DNA of 64,000 bases from Pseudomonadota bacterium (GTDB lineage Bacteria > Pseudomonadota > Gammaproteobacteria > Burkholderiales > Burkholderiaceae_E): assembly GCA_023389055.1 (NCBI GenBank), contig JAEWFA010000013.1, forward strand, positions 1 through 64,000, read 5' to 3'. The notes beneath the pieces were generated by a model. The model saw nothing but the letters and a program-made list of their open reading frames with translations. It had not been told where the DNA came from and did not search any database. The position numbers and the translations under genes are program-made. Below, in pieces: positions 1-7,733 of this stretch. The number at the start of each line of letters is the position of its first letter. Positions within the stretch are counted from its first letter, which is position 1.

Positions 1-106
1 GGGGGGGTAACCCCCGCGCCCGCCCGCGCGGGCCCTTGCGGGCAGGGGGGGGCGTCCTAATACAGGCGCGTGCGCCGCGGCGCACGCGCCGCGCGCCGGA
101 ACGACC
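1..106 (+). other. GC-rich structured leader before livH
   Basis: No coding region is visible. The stretch opens with a G7-TAA-C5 run, holds a 12-bp palindrome GCCCGCGCGGGC at 22-33, then a second G8 run near 45-52, and ends in a perfect 12-bp-arm hairpin at 65-90. The upstream gene lies outside the window, so whether this is a terminator of that gene or a leader of livH cannot be decided here. Confidence 0.4.
65..90 (+). repeat. Perfect inverted repeat (12-bp arms) upstream of livH
   Basis: The left arm GGCGCGTGCGCC (65-76) and right arm GGCGCACGCGCC (79-90) are exact reverse complements separated by GC. The repeat ends 16 bases before the livH ATG, so in mRNA it would form a very stable hairpin close to the ribosome binding site. 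It could be a terminator without a U-tract, an mRNA-stabilising structure or an operator; the sequence does not decide. Confidence 0.6.
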
Positions 107-1123
107 ATGGACGCGATCCTCCTTCAACTGCTCAACGGCCTCGACAAGGGCGGTGCGTACGCGCTGATCGCCCTCGGGCTCACGCTGATCTTCGGGACGC
201 TCGGCGTCGTCAACTTCGCCCATGGCGCGCTGTTCATGATCGGCGCCTTCTGCGCGGTGACGCTGAACCAGCTGTTCCACATCTCGAAACAGGTCAAGGA
301 CGAGAGCATCACGTTCTTCGATGCCTACAAGGAGATCCCGTACCTGAAGATCTGGTTCGGCGACTTCGGCGAGCGGATGATCGACTACTCGGTCCCGTTG
401 GCGATCCTGCTGGCCATTCCGGTGATGTGGCTGATCGGTGTCGCACTGGAGCGCGGGCTGATCCGTCACTTCTATCGGCGCCCGCACGCGGACCAGATCC
501 TGGTCACCTTCGGTCTTGCAATCGTCCTGCAGGAGATCGTCAAGGCGTATTTCGGCGCCAATCCGATCCCCGTGCAGGCGCCCGACGCCTTTGCGGGCAC
601 GGCGAATATCGGTGCCTGGCTCGGCCTGGGCGACGCCATCAGCTATCCGTGGTGGCGGCTCGTCTACTTCCTGTTCTCGCTCCTCGTGATCGGACTGGTG
701 TTTGCCTTCCTGCAGTTCACGACCTTCGGCATGGTGGTTCGAGCAGGAATGCGCGACCGCGAAACCGTCGGGCTGCTCGGCATCGACATCCAGCGCCGTT
801 TCACGATCGTCTTCGCCATCGCAGTGATCGTCGCGGGGGTCGCAGGGTTGATGTACACGCCGATTCTCTCGCCCGACTATCACATGGGAATGGACTTCCT
901 CGTCCTGTCGTTCGTCGTCGTCGTCGTCGGCGGAATGGGCTCGTTGCCGGGCGCGGTGATCGCCGGCTTCCTGCTCGGAATCCTGCAGTCGTTCGCGTCG
1001 ATGAACGAGGTGAAGGACCTGATCCCCGGCATCGACCAGATCATCATCTACCTGGTCGCCGTGGCGATCCTGCTGGTGCGACCGCGTGGGCTGATGGGAC
1101 GCGCCGGCGTGATGGAGACCTGA
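107..1123 (+). CDS. livH: Branched-chain amino acid-type ABC transporter permease LivH
   Basis: This inner-membrane permease forms half of the translocation channel of a Liv-type ABC importer. The 338-residue protein has about eight hydrophobic helices and the typical LivH start (LLNGLDKGGAYALIALGLTL) and end (VVGGMGSLPGAVIAG followed by LLVRPRGLMGR). The ATG at 107 has a weak GGAA upstream. It is followed one base later by livM and then by both ATPases, so this is the first gene of a livHMGF operon. No binding-protein gene is adjacent; a Liv-type binding protein lies at 24907. Because the operon borders a benzoyl-CoA reductase cluster, the substrate may be benzoate or another aromatic acid rather than leucine; that is inference from context. 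Confidence 0.93.
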   Translation: MDAILLQLLNGLDKGGAYALIALGLTLIFGTLGVVNFAHGALFMIGAFCAVTLNQLFHISKQVKDESITFFDAYKEIPYLKIWFGDFGERMIDYSVPLAILLAIPVMWLIGVALERGLIRHFYRRPHADQILVTFGLAIVLQEIVKAYFGANPIPVQAPDAFAGTANIGAWLGLGDAISYPWWRLVYFLFSLLVIGLVFAFLQFTTFGMVVRAGMRDRETVGLLGIDIQRRFTIVFAIAVIVAGVAGLMYTPILSPDYHMGMDFLVLSFVVVVVGGMGSLPGAVIAGFLLGILQSFASMNEVKDLIPGIDQIIIYLVAVAILLVRPRGLMGRAGVMET

Positions 1124-1124
1124 G

Positions 1125-2438
1125 ATGCCGACAATGACCACTTCCGCGCCGCGCGATCTGCTGCTGATCCTGGGATTCACGATCGCCATACTCACCATGC
1201 CGGTCTGGATGGCACCGCTCGGCGCGGGCTATCCGGACCTGCTGCAGCGTTTCGCGATCTACGGGATCTTCGCGATCGGGTTCAACATCCTGTTCGGCCT
1301 CACCGGCTACCTGTCGTTCGGCCATGCCGCATTTCTCGGCGTCGGTTCGTATACGGCGGTGTGGAGCTTCAAGCTGCTGACGATGAACGTCGTTCCCGCG
1401 GTCGTGTTCGGGATGATCGTTGCCGGCCTGTTCGCGCTGGCGATCGGCTACCTGTGCCTGCGCCGCTCGGGCATCTACTTCGCGATTCTTACGCTCGCGT
1501 TCGCGCAGATGGGCTACAACCTCGCGTACTCGGTGCTCACGCCGATCACCAACGGCGAAACCGGCCTGCAGATCACGCGCGCAGATCCCCGCTTGATCGA
1601 CACGGCGCTGCGCGGTCCGAGCACGCTCATTCCGTCCACGGAGTTGTTCGGCATCCCGATGCAGGGGTGGTCGGGCTTCTACTTCTGCGCGGCGCTGCTG
1701 ATCATCGCGTTCATCGTCGCGCTTCGCATCACTCGCTCGCCGTTCGGCACGATGCTGCGCGCGATCAAGTCGAACCAGAACCGGTTGAACTACACGGGCG
1801 TGAACTCGCGCCCGTACGCGCTCGCCGCGTTCGTGATCTCGGGCGTATACGCCGGGCTCGCCGGATCGCTGCTCGCCGTCACCGATCCGCTGGCCGGCGC
1901 CGAGCGCATGCAGTGGACCGCTTCGGGCGAGGTCGTGCTGATGACGATCCTCGGGGGTGCGGGGACGCTGCTCGGGCCCGTGCTCGGCGCGGCGATCATC
2001 AAGTACTTCGAGAACATCTTCTCGTCGTTCAACTCGCAGACGCTGCACGACGCGTTCTCGTTCCTGCCCGACGCAGTCGAGGACGTCGTCGTGAGGGTGG
2101 TGGGGCTGTTCGTCGGCGACGGATGGCATCTCACGCTCGGCCTGTTGTTCATGCTGATCGTCATCTTCCTGCCGGGCGGTGTGATGGAGGGGATCCGGCG
2201 CATCGGTACCCTGTTCCGCCGCGGCCGGCGATCCAGTACGGGCCGCGGTTCCGAGCACGCCGGCCGACACGGGCCGCACCCGGTGCCGCACGCACCCGCC
2301 GGCGCTGCACGTCAGCCGGCGCAGGCGGCGGCTGCCCCCGCCGTTGCCCGCGCGGAGACGCACGCGCGCAGCGCGCATCCGGGTGGGGCTGGCCGCTTCG
2401 CGTCGGCCAATGCGCCGGTCGAGCGTTCCATCGATTGA
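1125..2438 (+). CDS. livM: Branched-chain amino acid-type ABC transporter permease LivM
   Basis: Second permease of the Liv-type importer, pairing with LivH in the inner membrane. The 437-residue protein shows the LivM core (FAIGFNILFGLTGYLSFGHA, RITRSPFGTMLRAIKSNQ, GGAGTLLGPVLGA) over roughly residues 10-350. It then carries a tail of about 85 residues rich in Ala, Pro, Arg and His that is predicted to be cytoplasmic and disordered. LivM proteins usually end soon after the last helix, so this tail is unusual. It starts one base after the livH stop and is followed 14 bases later by livG. Confidence 0.92.
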   Translation: MPTMTTSAPRDLLLILGFTIAILTMPVWMAPLGAGYPDLLQRFAIYGIFAIGFNILFGLTGYLSFGHAAFLGVGSYTAVWSFKLLTMNVVPAVVFGMIVAGLFALAIGYLCLRRSGIYFAILTLAFAQMGYNLAYSVLTPITNGETGLQITRADPRLIDTALRGPSTLIPSTELFGIPMQGWSGFYFCAALLIIAFIVALRITRSPFGTMLRAIKSNQNRLNYTGVNSRPYALAAFVISGVYAGLAGSLLAVTDPLAGAERMQWTASGEVVLMTILGGAGTLLGPVLGAAIIKYFENIFSSFNSQTLHDAFSFLPDAVEDVVVRVVGLFVGDGWHLTLGLLFMLIVIFLPGGVMEGIRRIGTLFRRGRRSSTGRGSEHAGRHGPHPVPHAPAGAARQPAQAAAAPAVARAETHARSAHPGGAGRFASANAPVERSID

Positions 2439-2452
2439 AGAGGCGCTCCAAC

Positions 2453-3208
2453 ATGGCGATCCTGCAAGTCCAATCGGTCAACAAGAGCTTCAGCGGCCTG
2501 CGCGCGCTGCGCGACGTGAACCTCAGTGTCGAGGAAGGCAGCGTGCACGCGATCATCGGCCCGAACGGCGCCGGCAAGTCGACGCTGCTGAACTGCTTCG
2601 TCGGGCGCCTCACGCCCGACACCGGCACCGTGACGTTCGACGGTCGATCGCTGATCGGCCTGGCGCCTCACGAGATCAACCAGACCGGCGTCGTGCGCGT
2701 ATTCCAGACGCCGGAGATCTTCGGTGATCTGAGCCTGCTCGAGAACGTGATGATTCCCACTTTCGCCCGACGCGACGGCGCCTTCGCGCTGCGCGGCTGG
2801 GCGCGCGCCGACGCGCAGAAGCGGGTGCGCGAGAAGGCCGAGCACGTGCTGGCCGACGTCGGGCTGGCCGACCAGCGCGAGACGATCGCCGGCACGCTGT
2901 CGCGCGGCGACAAGCGTCGGCTGGAGCTGGCGATGTGCCTCGTCCAGGATCCCAAGCTGCTGCTGCTCGACGAGCCCACCGCCGGCATGTCGCGCGCCGA
3001 CACCAACAACACGATCGAGCTGCTCAAGCGCATCGGCGAGCGAAAGATCACCAAGATCATCATCGAGCACGACATGCACGTCGTGTTCTCGCTCGCCCAG
3101 CGCATCAGCGTGCTCGCGCAGGGAACCGTGATCGCGGAGGGCGACCCGCAGTCGATCAAGGGCGACCCGCGCGTTCAGGAAGCGTATCTCGGAGGAGCGC
3201 ACCTGTGA
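2453..3208 (+). CDS. livG: Liv-type ABC transporter ATPase LivG
   Basis: Cytoplasmic ATPase of the livHMGF importer, 251 residues. Walker A is GPNGAGKS at residues 36-43, the signature motif is the LivG-style LSRGDKRRLEL, and Walker B is LLLLDEPTAGM. The ATG at 2453 is chosen because the protein then begins MAILQVQSVNKSF, as in the family; the frame stays open far upstream, but that part overlaps livM. The last bases overlap livF as GTGA, indicating translational coupling. Confidence 0.93.
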   Translation: MAILQVQSVNKSFSGLRALRDVNLSVEEGSVHAIIGPNGAGKSTLLNCFVGRLTPDTGTVTFDGRSLIGLAPHEINQTGVVRVFQTPEIFGDLSLLENVMIPTFARRDGAFALRGWARADAQKRVREKAEHVLADVGLADQRETIAGTLSRGDKRRLELAMCLVQDPKLLLLDEPTAGMSRADTNNTIELLKRIGERKITKIIIEHDMHVVFSLAQRISVLAQGTVIAEGDPQSIKGDPRVQEAYLGGAHL

Positions 3209-3957
3209 CCGAGGTGATGACCGCGCCGGCCGCAGCCGGAACCGAATCGAAGCCCGCGTATTTCTCGTGCCGCGACCTGCACGCGTACTACGGCGAGAGC
3301 TACATCGTCCAGGGTGTTTCCTTTGACATCCGCGAAGGCGAAATCGTCGCTCTGCTCGGGCGCAACGGTGCCGGGAAGACGTCGACGCTACGCACGATCG
3401 CACGGCTGGACGACCCGCACCTGGCGAGCGGCGAGATCTGGCTCGCGGGACAACCGTTGCACAAGATGCGCGCCTTCCAGGCTTCGCGCTCGGGCGTGGG
3501 CCTCGTCCCCGAAGACCGCCGCATCATCGGCGGACTGACGGTGGAAGAGAACCTGAAGCTCGCGCAGATCGAGAAGCCGCGGGGATGGGAGCTCGATCGC
3601 ATCTACCAGCACTTCCCGCGGCTCGCCGAACGGCGCACGCAGGAAGGCGTCACGCTGTCCGGCGGCGAACAGCAGATGCTGGCCATCGCCCGGGCGCTGG
3701 CGCGCGACGTCAAGCTGCTGCTGCTCGACGAACCCTACGAAGGGCTTGCGCCGGTCATCGTGCAGGAGATCGAGAAGATCCTGCGCGAAGTGAAGAACCT
3801 GGGCTTCACGACGGTCATCGTCGAGCAGAATGCGATCGCCGCGCTGAACCTGTCCGACCGCGCGATCATCCTCGACATGGGTGAGGTCGTCTTCGACGGC
3901 ACCGCGCGCGAGGTGATCGACAACGTCGAACTGCGGCACGAATACCTGGCGATCTAG
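3205..3957 (+). CDS. livF: Liv-type ABC transporter ATPase LivF
   Basis: Second ATPase of the Liv-type importer, 250 residues. Walker A is GRNGAGKT (52-59), the signature is LSGGEQQML, and Walker B is LLLLDEPYEGLAP. The GTG start at 3205 overlaps the livG stop and is preceded by a good ribosome binding site GGAGGA (3191-3196); an ATG at 3217 is a possible alternative. This is the last gene of the operon and faces the alcohol dehydrogenase gene across a hairpin terminator. Confidence 0.92.
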   Translation: MTEVMTAPAAAGTESKPAYFSCRDLHAYYGESYIVQGVSFDIREGEIVALLGRNGAGKTSTLRTIARLDDPHLASGEIWLAGQPLHKMRAFQASRSGVGLVPEDRRIIGGLTVEENLKLAQIEKPRGWELDRIYQHFPRLAERRTQEGVTLSGGEQQMLAIARALARDVKLLLLDEPYEGLAPVIVQEIEKILREVKNLGFTTVIVEQNAIAALNLSDRAIILDMGEVVFDGTAREVIDNVELRHEYLAI

Positions 3958-3964
3958 CGCGAAG

Positions 3965-4003
3965 GGAAGCGGCGGTGGCAGGCCGGGCTGCGCCGTCGCT
4001 TCC
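3965..4003. terminator. Hairpin terminator between livF and the alcohol dehydrogenase gene
   Basis: GGAAGCGGCGG (3965-3975) pairs with CCGTCGCTTCC (3993-4003), with one G-T wobble, and is followed by TCTCTAT on the plus strand. It sits between two convergent genes, so it may stop transcription from both sides. The right arm lies just outside the stop codon of the minus-strand gene. Confidence 0.6.
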
Positions 4004-4006
4004 TCT

Positions 4007-4993
4007 CTATGGCAGCAGCACCGCCGCGCCGGTGACGCGTCCGCTGCGCAACGCCGCGAGCGCGTCGTTCGCCCGTTCCAGCGGCCAGGTCTGCGCGTCC
4101 ACGCGCAGCGGGTTCGACCGCACCCAATCGAGGAACTCCCGACCGTCTTCCCGCGTGAGGTTCGCCACCGAGCGGAGCTGGCGCTCGTTCCACAGGATCT
4201 CGTACGGGAACGACGGGATGTCGCTCATGTGGATGCCGCCGCAGACGACGGTGCCGCCCTTGCGCAGGGAGCGCAACGCCTGCGGCACGAGTGCGCCCAC
4301 CGGCGCGAACACGATCGCCGCGTCGAGCGGCTCGGGCGGCGACTGGTCCGAGCCGCCCGCCCACGCGACGCCGAGCGAGCCGGCGTGCGCCACCGCCGCT
4401 GCGTCGCCGGGGCGCACGAACGCGTAGACGCGGCGTCCCTGCAGCACCGCCACCTGCGCGATCAGATGAGCGGCCGCGCCGAAGCCGTACAGGCCGAGTG
4501 CGCGCGCGTCGCCGGCGAACTTCAGCGACCGCCAGCCGATGAGCCCGGCGCACAACAGCGGTGCGGCCTGCGCGTCGGACAGCGAAATCCCTTCCAGGGA
4601 GTGGCAGAAGCGCGCGTCGGCGACGACGTGCGTCGCGTAGCCGCCGTCGCGGTGCAGGCCGGTGAAGCTCGGCGTATCGCAGAGGTTCTCGCGATCGGCA
4701 AGGCACCATTCGCAGTGTCCGCAGCTGTGTCCCAGCCACGGAACGCCGACGCGCTCGCCGATCGACAGATTCCGCACGCCTGGGCCCAACGCCTCGACGA
4801 CGCCGACGACTTCGTGGCCCGGAACCACGGGAAGCGTGGGCAGCGCCAGCTCTCCGTCGACGATGTGAAGATCGGTGCGGCAGACGCCGCACGCCGTTAC
4901 GCGCAGCAGCGCCTCGCCCGGTCCGGGTTGCGGCTCCGCTCGCTGCTCCGGCGCGAGCGCCGTGCCGCAGCAGCGCAGCACCATCGCGAGCAT
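4007..4993 (-). CDS. Zinc-dependent alcohol dehydrogenase family protein
   Basis: Medium-chain zinc alcohol dehydrogenase, 328 residues, probably cytosolic. Catalytic-zinc residues are visible as C38 (GVCRTD) and H60/E61 (PGHEVVG). Structural zinc ligands are C91, C94, C97 and C105 (CGHCEWC then C). A Rossmann segment with the variant glycine motif GLYGFGAAAH follows. It resembles the propanol-preferring AdhA-like subfamily. It is the last gene on the strand of the bzd operon, 83 bases after the hemerythrin gene, and may be co-transcribed. It could be mistaken for the ring-hydroxyacyl-CoA dehydrogenase of the benzoate pathway (BzdX/Had), but the sequence looks like the generic alcohol dehydrogenase subfamily; the real substrate is unknown. 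The start at 4993 gives MLAMVLRCC; an ATG at 4984 is also possible. Confidence 0.85.
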   Translation of the reverse strand: MLAMVLRCCGTALAPEQRAEPQPGPGEALLRVTACGVCRTDLHIVDGELALPTLPVVPGHEVVGVVEALGPGVRNLSIGERVGVPWLGHSCGHCEWCLADRENLCDTPSFTGLHRDGGYATHVVADARFCHSLEGISLSDAQAAPLLCAGLIGWRSLKFAGDARALGLYGFGAAAHLIAQVAVLQGRRVYAFVRPGDAAAVAHAGSLGVAWAGGSDQSPPEPLDAAIVFAPVGALVPQALRSLRKGGTVVCGGIHMSDIPSFPYEILWNERQLRSVANLTREDGREFLDWVRSNPLRVDAQTWPLERANDALAALRSGRVTGAAVLLP

Positions 4994-5076
4994 CTGCCGC
5001 TCACCTGCGACTTGAAAAGGGGAAGATAGTCTCGCAGCCCGAGGCTTTTCGCCTTTCCCCTTCTCCCTTCGCTTCC

Positions 5077-5520
5077 TCAGACCGCCATCGCCTTCACCTG
5101 GGCGAGCAGCGCCGATGCCTCGTCGCCCATCGCCTGGTCGAGCATCGGATACATCATCTGCTCTTCCTTCTGGTTGTGCGGCAGCAGGATTTCCATCACC
5201 TGCGCGGAAGCGGCCCGGTAGGCAGCGGCGTTCTTCGTCGCGATCGCATCGCGCATCTGCTCGAACAGGCCCTCCATGGCGCGGTGCTCGTCCTTCATCG
5301 TCGCCGTCGGGCCGCCTTCGCCCATGCCGGTGCGCTCCTCGAAAGCGGGGAAGAGCAGGCGTTCCTCCATCTCGATGTGCGTGGCGATACGCCGCAGGAA
5401 GTCGGCGGCCTCGCGCTCGAGCGCCGCGAAGTCGCCGGCTTCGGCCGCGCGGTCGGCGCGCTCGAAGATCCCATCGCACAGTCGATGGTCGCCCATCATG
5501 TAGTCGTTGATCGTTTCCAT
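5077..5520 (-). CDS. Hemerythrin HHE-domain protein
   Basis: Small (147-residue) four-helix protein of the hemerythrin family, which binds a di-iron centre and often O2. Candidate iron ligands are H12 (GDHRLCD), H48 (ATHIEMEE) with E52, H79 (KDEHRAM) and H115 (LPHNQKEE) with E119. It starts 25 bases after the ferredoxin gene on the same strand and so probably belongs to the benzoyl-CoA reductase operon. A role in oxygen sensing or scavenging to protect the oxygen-sensitive reductase is inference; iron storage or NO binding are alternatives. Confidence 0.9.
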   Translation of the reverse strand: METINDYMMGDHRLCDGIFERADRAAEAGDFAALEREAADFLRRIATHIEMEERLLFPAFEERTGMGEGGPTATMKDEHRAMEGLFEQMRDAIATKNAAAYRAASAQVMEILLPHNQKEEQMMYPMLDQAMGDEASALLAQVKAMAV

Positions 5521-5545
5521 TTCGTTGCTCCGCTGGCTTCGTCGG

Positions 5546-5875
5546 TCAGGCCGCTTCTTTCAGTTCCGCACGCTTGTCGGCGACGGTGGCCCAGTGATCG
5601 GCATCGGGCAGCGCATCCTCCTTGGTGGTGATCTCCGGCCACACCTGCGCCAGTTCGGCGTTCAGGGCGACGTATGCGTGCATCGAGCCGGGGACGTCAC
5701 CGTCGATGTAGATCGCTTCGACCGGGCATGCCGGCACGCAGGCGGCGCAGTCGATGCAGACCTCGGGGTCGATGACGAGGAAGTTAGGTCCGGCGTGAAA
5801 GGCATCGACCGGACAGGTTTCGACGCAGTCGGTGTGCCGGCAGTTGATGCAGGCTTCCGTAACGACGTGTGCCAT
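5546..5875 (-). CDS. fdxA: 7Fe-type ferredoxin, probable electron donor to benzoyl-CoA reductase
   Basis: Cytosolic electron carrier of 109 residues, closest in pattern to FdxA ([3Fe-4S][4Fe-4S]). C9, C17 and C50 fit the 3Fe cluster and C21, C40, C43 and C46 the 4Fe cluster; an extra C12 is present. The order bzdN-O-P-Q-ferredoxin is that of Azoarcus bzdNOPQM, where bzdM encodes the ferredoxin, so this gene occupies the bzdM position. It starts 19 bases after the bzdQ stop with a strong AGGAGGG ribosome binding site. Confidence 0.9.
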   Translation of the reverse strand: MAHVVTEACINCRHTDCVETCPVDAFHAGPNFLVIDPEVCIDCAACVPACPVEAIYIDGDVPGSMHAYVALNAELAQVWPEITTKEDALPDADHWATVADKRAELKEAA

Positions 5876-5894
5876 GGCGCTTTCCCTCCTGGGT

Positions 5895-6914
5895 TCAGCC
5901 GGCGGCCGAGACGGTCTTTTCGGCTTCGGCCTCGGCCTGCACTTCGGCCGCGCTGATCCGGTGCGCCGGCTTCTGGCCGCGAATCGCCTCCGTCGTGACG
6001 ACCGGGCATTCGGTCAACTGGAACTCGCTGTCGGTCAGCGCCATCGCCGACCAGCGGCGCGCGGGCTTCTTCTCCTCGCCGCCCAGTTCGCCCGCCGTCG
6101 GCGGGATCGGCTTGCCTTCGGCGCGCAGTTTCTCGACGCGGCGAAGGCCGAGATAGGCCGCACCGTACGCGCCGTTCAGCTGTCCGAGCCCGTCAGGTGC
6201 GACGTTGAAGCGTGCGCCGAGCGCGCTCTGCAGCGCGTCGATCATCGCCACGTTGCGCGTCATTCCGCCGGTGAGCATGTACCCCGGTTCGAGGCCGACG
6301 CGGCGCATCAACTGGATCGCGCGTCCGCCGAGCGAGACCATCGCGCCCATCATGATGTCCTCGGCGGGGATGCCGTTGGCCAGGTGGTTGATGACCTCCG
6401 ATTCGGCGAACACCGCGCAGACGCTGCTGATCGCCTTCGGCGAGGTGGATCGCTTGGCGTAGGGTCCGATGTCTTCGGTGGTAAGGCCCAGGTAGCGCGC
6501 GGTCTTCTCGAGGAAGGCGCCGGTACCGGCGGCGCACTTGTCGTTCAGTCGGAAGGCCTTCACGCGCCCTTCGGCGTCGACCTTGATCGCCTTGATGTCC
6601 TGCCCGCCGATGTCGAGGATCGTCCGGGTGTCGGGGAAGAGTTGCGTGGAGGCTTGCGCGTGCGCGGTCAGTTCGGTGACCTGCGCGTGGCGGAAGTCCA
6701 CGACGTAGCGCCCGTAGCCGGTGGAGCTCACGTAAGTGATCTGCGAGCGGTCGAGCTTGCAGTTCTTCAGCAGGTCTTCGAAGACGGCCTCGGCCGCCTG
6801 CGCGAGCTTGAAGCCCGTCTTGCGCACCGCGGTGCCGACGATCTTGCGATCGCCGTCCAGGCAGATCGCCTTGGTGTAGGTCGAGCCGATGTCGATGCCG
6901 ACAGCGTGGATCAT
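5895..6914 (-). CDS. bzdQ: Benzoyl-CoA reductase, bzd-type, subunit Q (ATPase/activator)
   Basis: One of two ASKHA-fold ATPase subunits of class I benzoyl-CoA reductase. In this family the two ATPases form a dimer that couples ATP hydrolysis to low-potential electron transfer through a shared [4Fe-4S] cluster. Residues 1-275 show phosphate motif 1 (DIGSTYTKA), DIGGQDIKAI, and the cluster cysteines C127 (NDKCAAGTG) and C166 (SVCAVFAESE). The 339-residue protein has about 65-80 extra C-terminal residues beyond the ATPase fold, rich in Ala, Glu and Lys, that subunit P lacks. AAGGAG precedes the start. The assignment of Q rather than P rests on gene order. Confidence 0.88.
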   Translation of the reverse strand: MIHAVGIDIGSTYTKAICLDGDRKIVGTAVRKTGFKLAQAAEAVFEDLLKNCKLDRSQITYVSSTGYGRYVVDFRHAQVTELTAHAQASTQLFPDTRTILDIGGQDIKAIKVDAEGRVKAFRLNDKCAAGTGAFLEKTARYLGLTTEDIGPYAKRSTSPKAISSVCAVFAESEVINHLANGIPAEDIMMGAMVSLGGRAIQLMRRVGLEPGYMLTGGMTRNVAMIDALQSALGARFNVAPDGLGQLNGAYGAAYLGLRRVEKLRAEGKPIPPTAGELGGEEKKPARRWSAMALTDSEFQLTECPVVTTEAIRGQKPAHRISAAEVQAEAEAEKTVSAAG

Positions 6915-6926
6915 GTCCTTTTCTCC

Positions 6927-7733
6927 TTACGCGAGCGCCGGTTCGGCGGTGTGTCCGAACGCGTGGTCACGCGCGAAAAGCGCCGCGCCGAGCGCGCCGC
7001 AGAAATGAGCGTCGGGGCTCACGTTGAGCTTCGTCCCGATCGCGTCCTCGATCAGCTTGACCATCGCCTGGTTGCGGCTCACGCCGCCGGTGAAGGTCAC
7101 TTCCGGATTGATGCCGACGCGCCGGGCGAGCGAGACGCAACGCGAGGTGATCGCCTGGTGCACGCCCATCAGCACGTCTTCGGGGAGAATGCCCTTGGCG
7201 AGGTGGCTGATGATCTCCGACTCGGCGAACACGGTGCACGTCGTCGTGATGCGTACCGGGTTCTTCGAGCGAAGCGCCAGCGTACCGAGCTCCGAGAGCG
7301 GCAGTTCGAGCGCATACGAGGCTGCCCCGAGGAAGCGCCCGGTGCCCGCGGCGCACTTGTCGTTCATCGTGAAGTCGTCGACCTGGCCGTCGGGCTTCAC
7401 CGAGATCGCCTTGGTGTCCTGGCCGCCGATGTCGATGACCGTGCGCGTGTTCGGGAAGAGCGAGACCGCGCCTTTCGCGTGACAGGTGATCTCGGTGACC
7501 TGCTCGTGGCCGAATTTCACGTTGTACCGGCCATAGCCGGTGCCCGCGATTCGCACGACCTTCGATTCCTCGATCCCCGCGTTCTCCAGCGCCGCCTTGA
7601 AGGCATCCTCGGCGACGGTGATCATGCTGGTTTCCATGTCGACCAGCGCGCGTCCGACGACCTTGCCGGTCTCGTCGATGATCACGGCCTTGGTCTGCGT
7701 CGATCCGACGTCGACTCCGCCAACGTATTTCAT
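6927..7733 (-). CDS. bzdP: Benzoyl-CoA reductase, bzd-type, subunit P (ATPase/activator)
   Basis: Second ASKHA ATPase subunit, 268 residues. It carries DVGSTQTKA, DIGGQDTKAI, and cluster cysteines at C127 (NDKCAAGTG) and C166 (TTCTVFAESE), the same positions as in BzdQ, so the two genes look like an ancient duplication. The start at 7733 overlaps the bzdO stop as ATGA, which decides the start and shows translational coupling. It is related to activators of 2-hydroxyacyl-CoA dehydratases, but the context with BzdN and BzdO argues for benzoyl-CoA reductase. Confidence 0.88.
   Translation of the reverse strand: MKYVGGVDVGSTQTKAVIIDETGKVVGRALVDMETSMITVAEDAFKAALENAGIEESKVVRIAGTGYGRYNVKFGHEQVTEITCHAKGAVSLFPNTRTVIDIGGQDTKAISVKPDGQVDDFTMNDKCAAGTGRFLGAASYALELPLSELGTLALRSKNPVRITTTCTVFAESEIISHLAKGILPEDVLMGVHQAITSRCVSLARRVGINPEVTFTGGVSRNQAMVKLIEDAIGTKLNVSPDAHFCGALGAALFARDHAFGHTAEPALA

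Noticed and set aside
4007..4993. Reading the alcohol dehydrogenase as the BzdX/Had ring dehydrogenase of benzoate degradation
   Set aside because: The sequence looks like the generic AdhA-like zinc subfamily, and the partner hydratase and hydrolase genes are absent; only position favours the idea.
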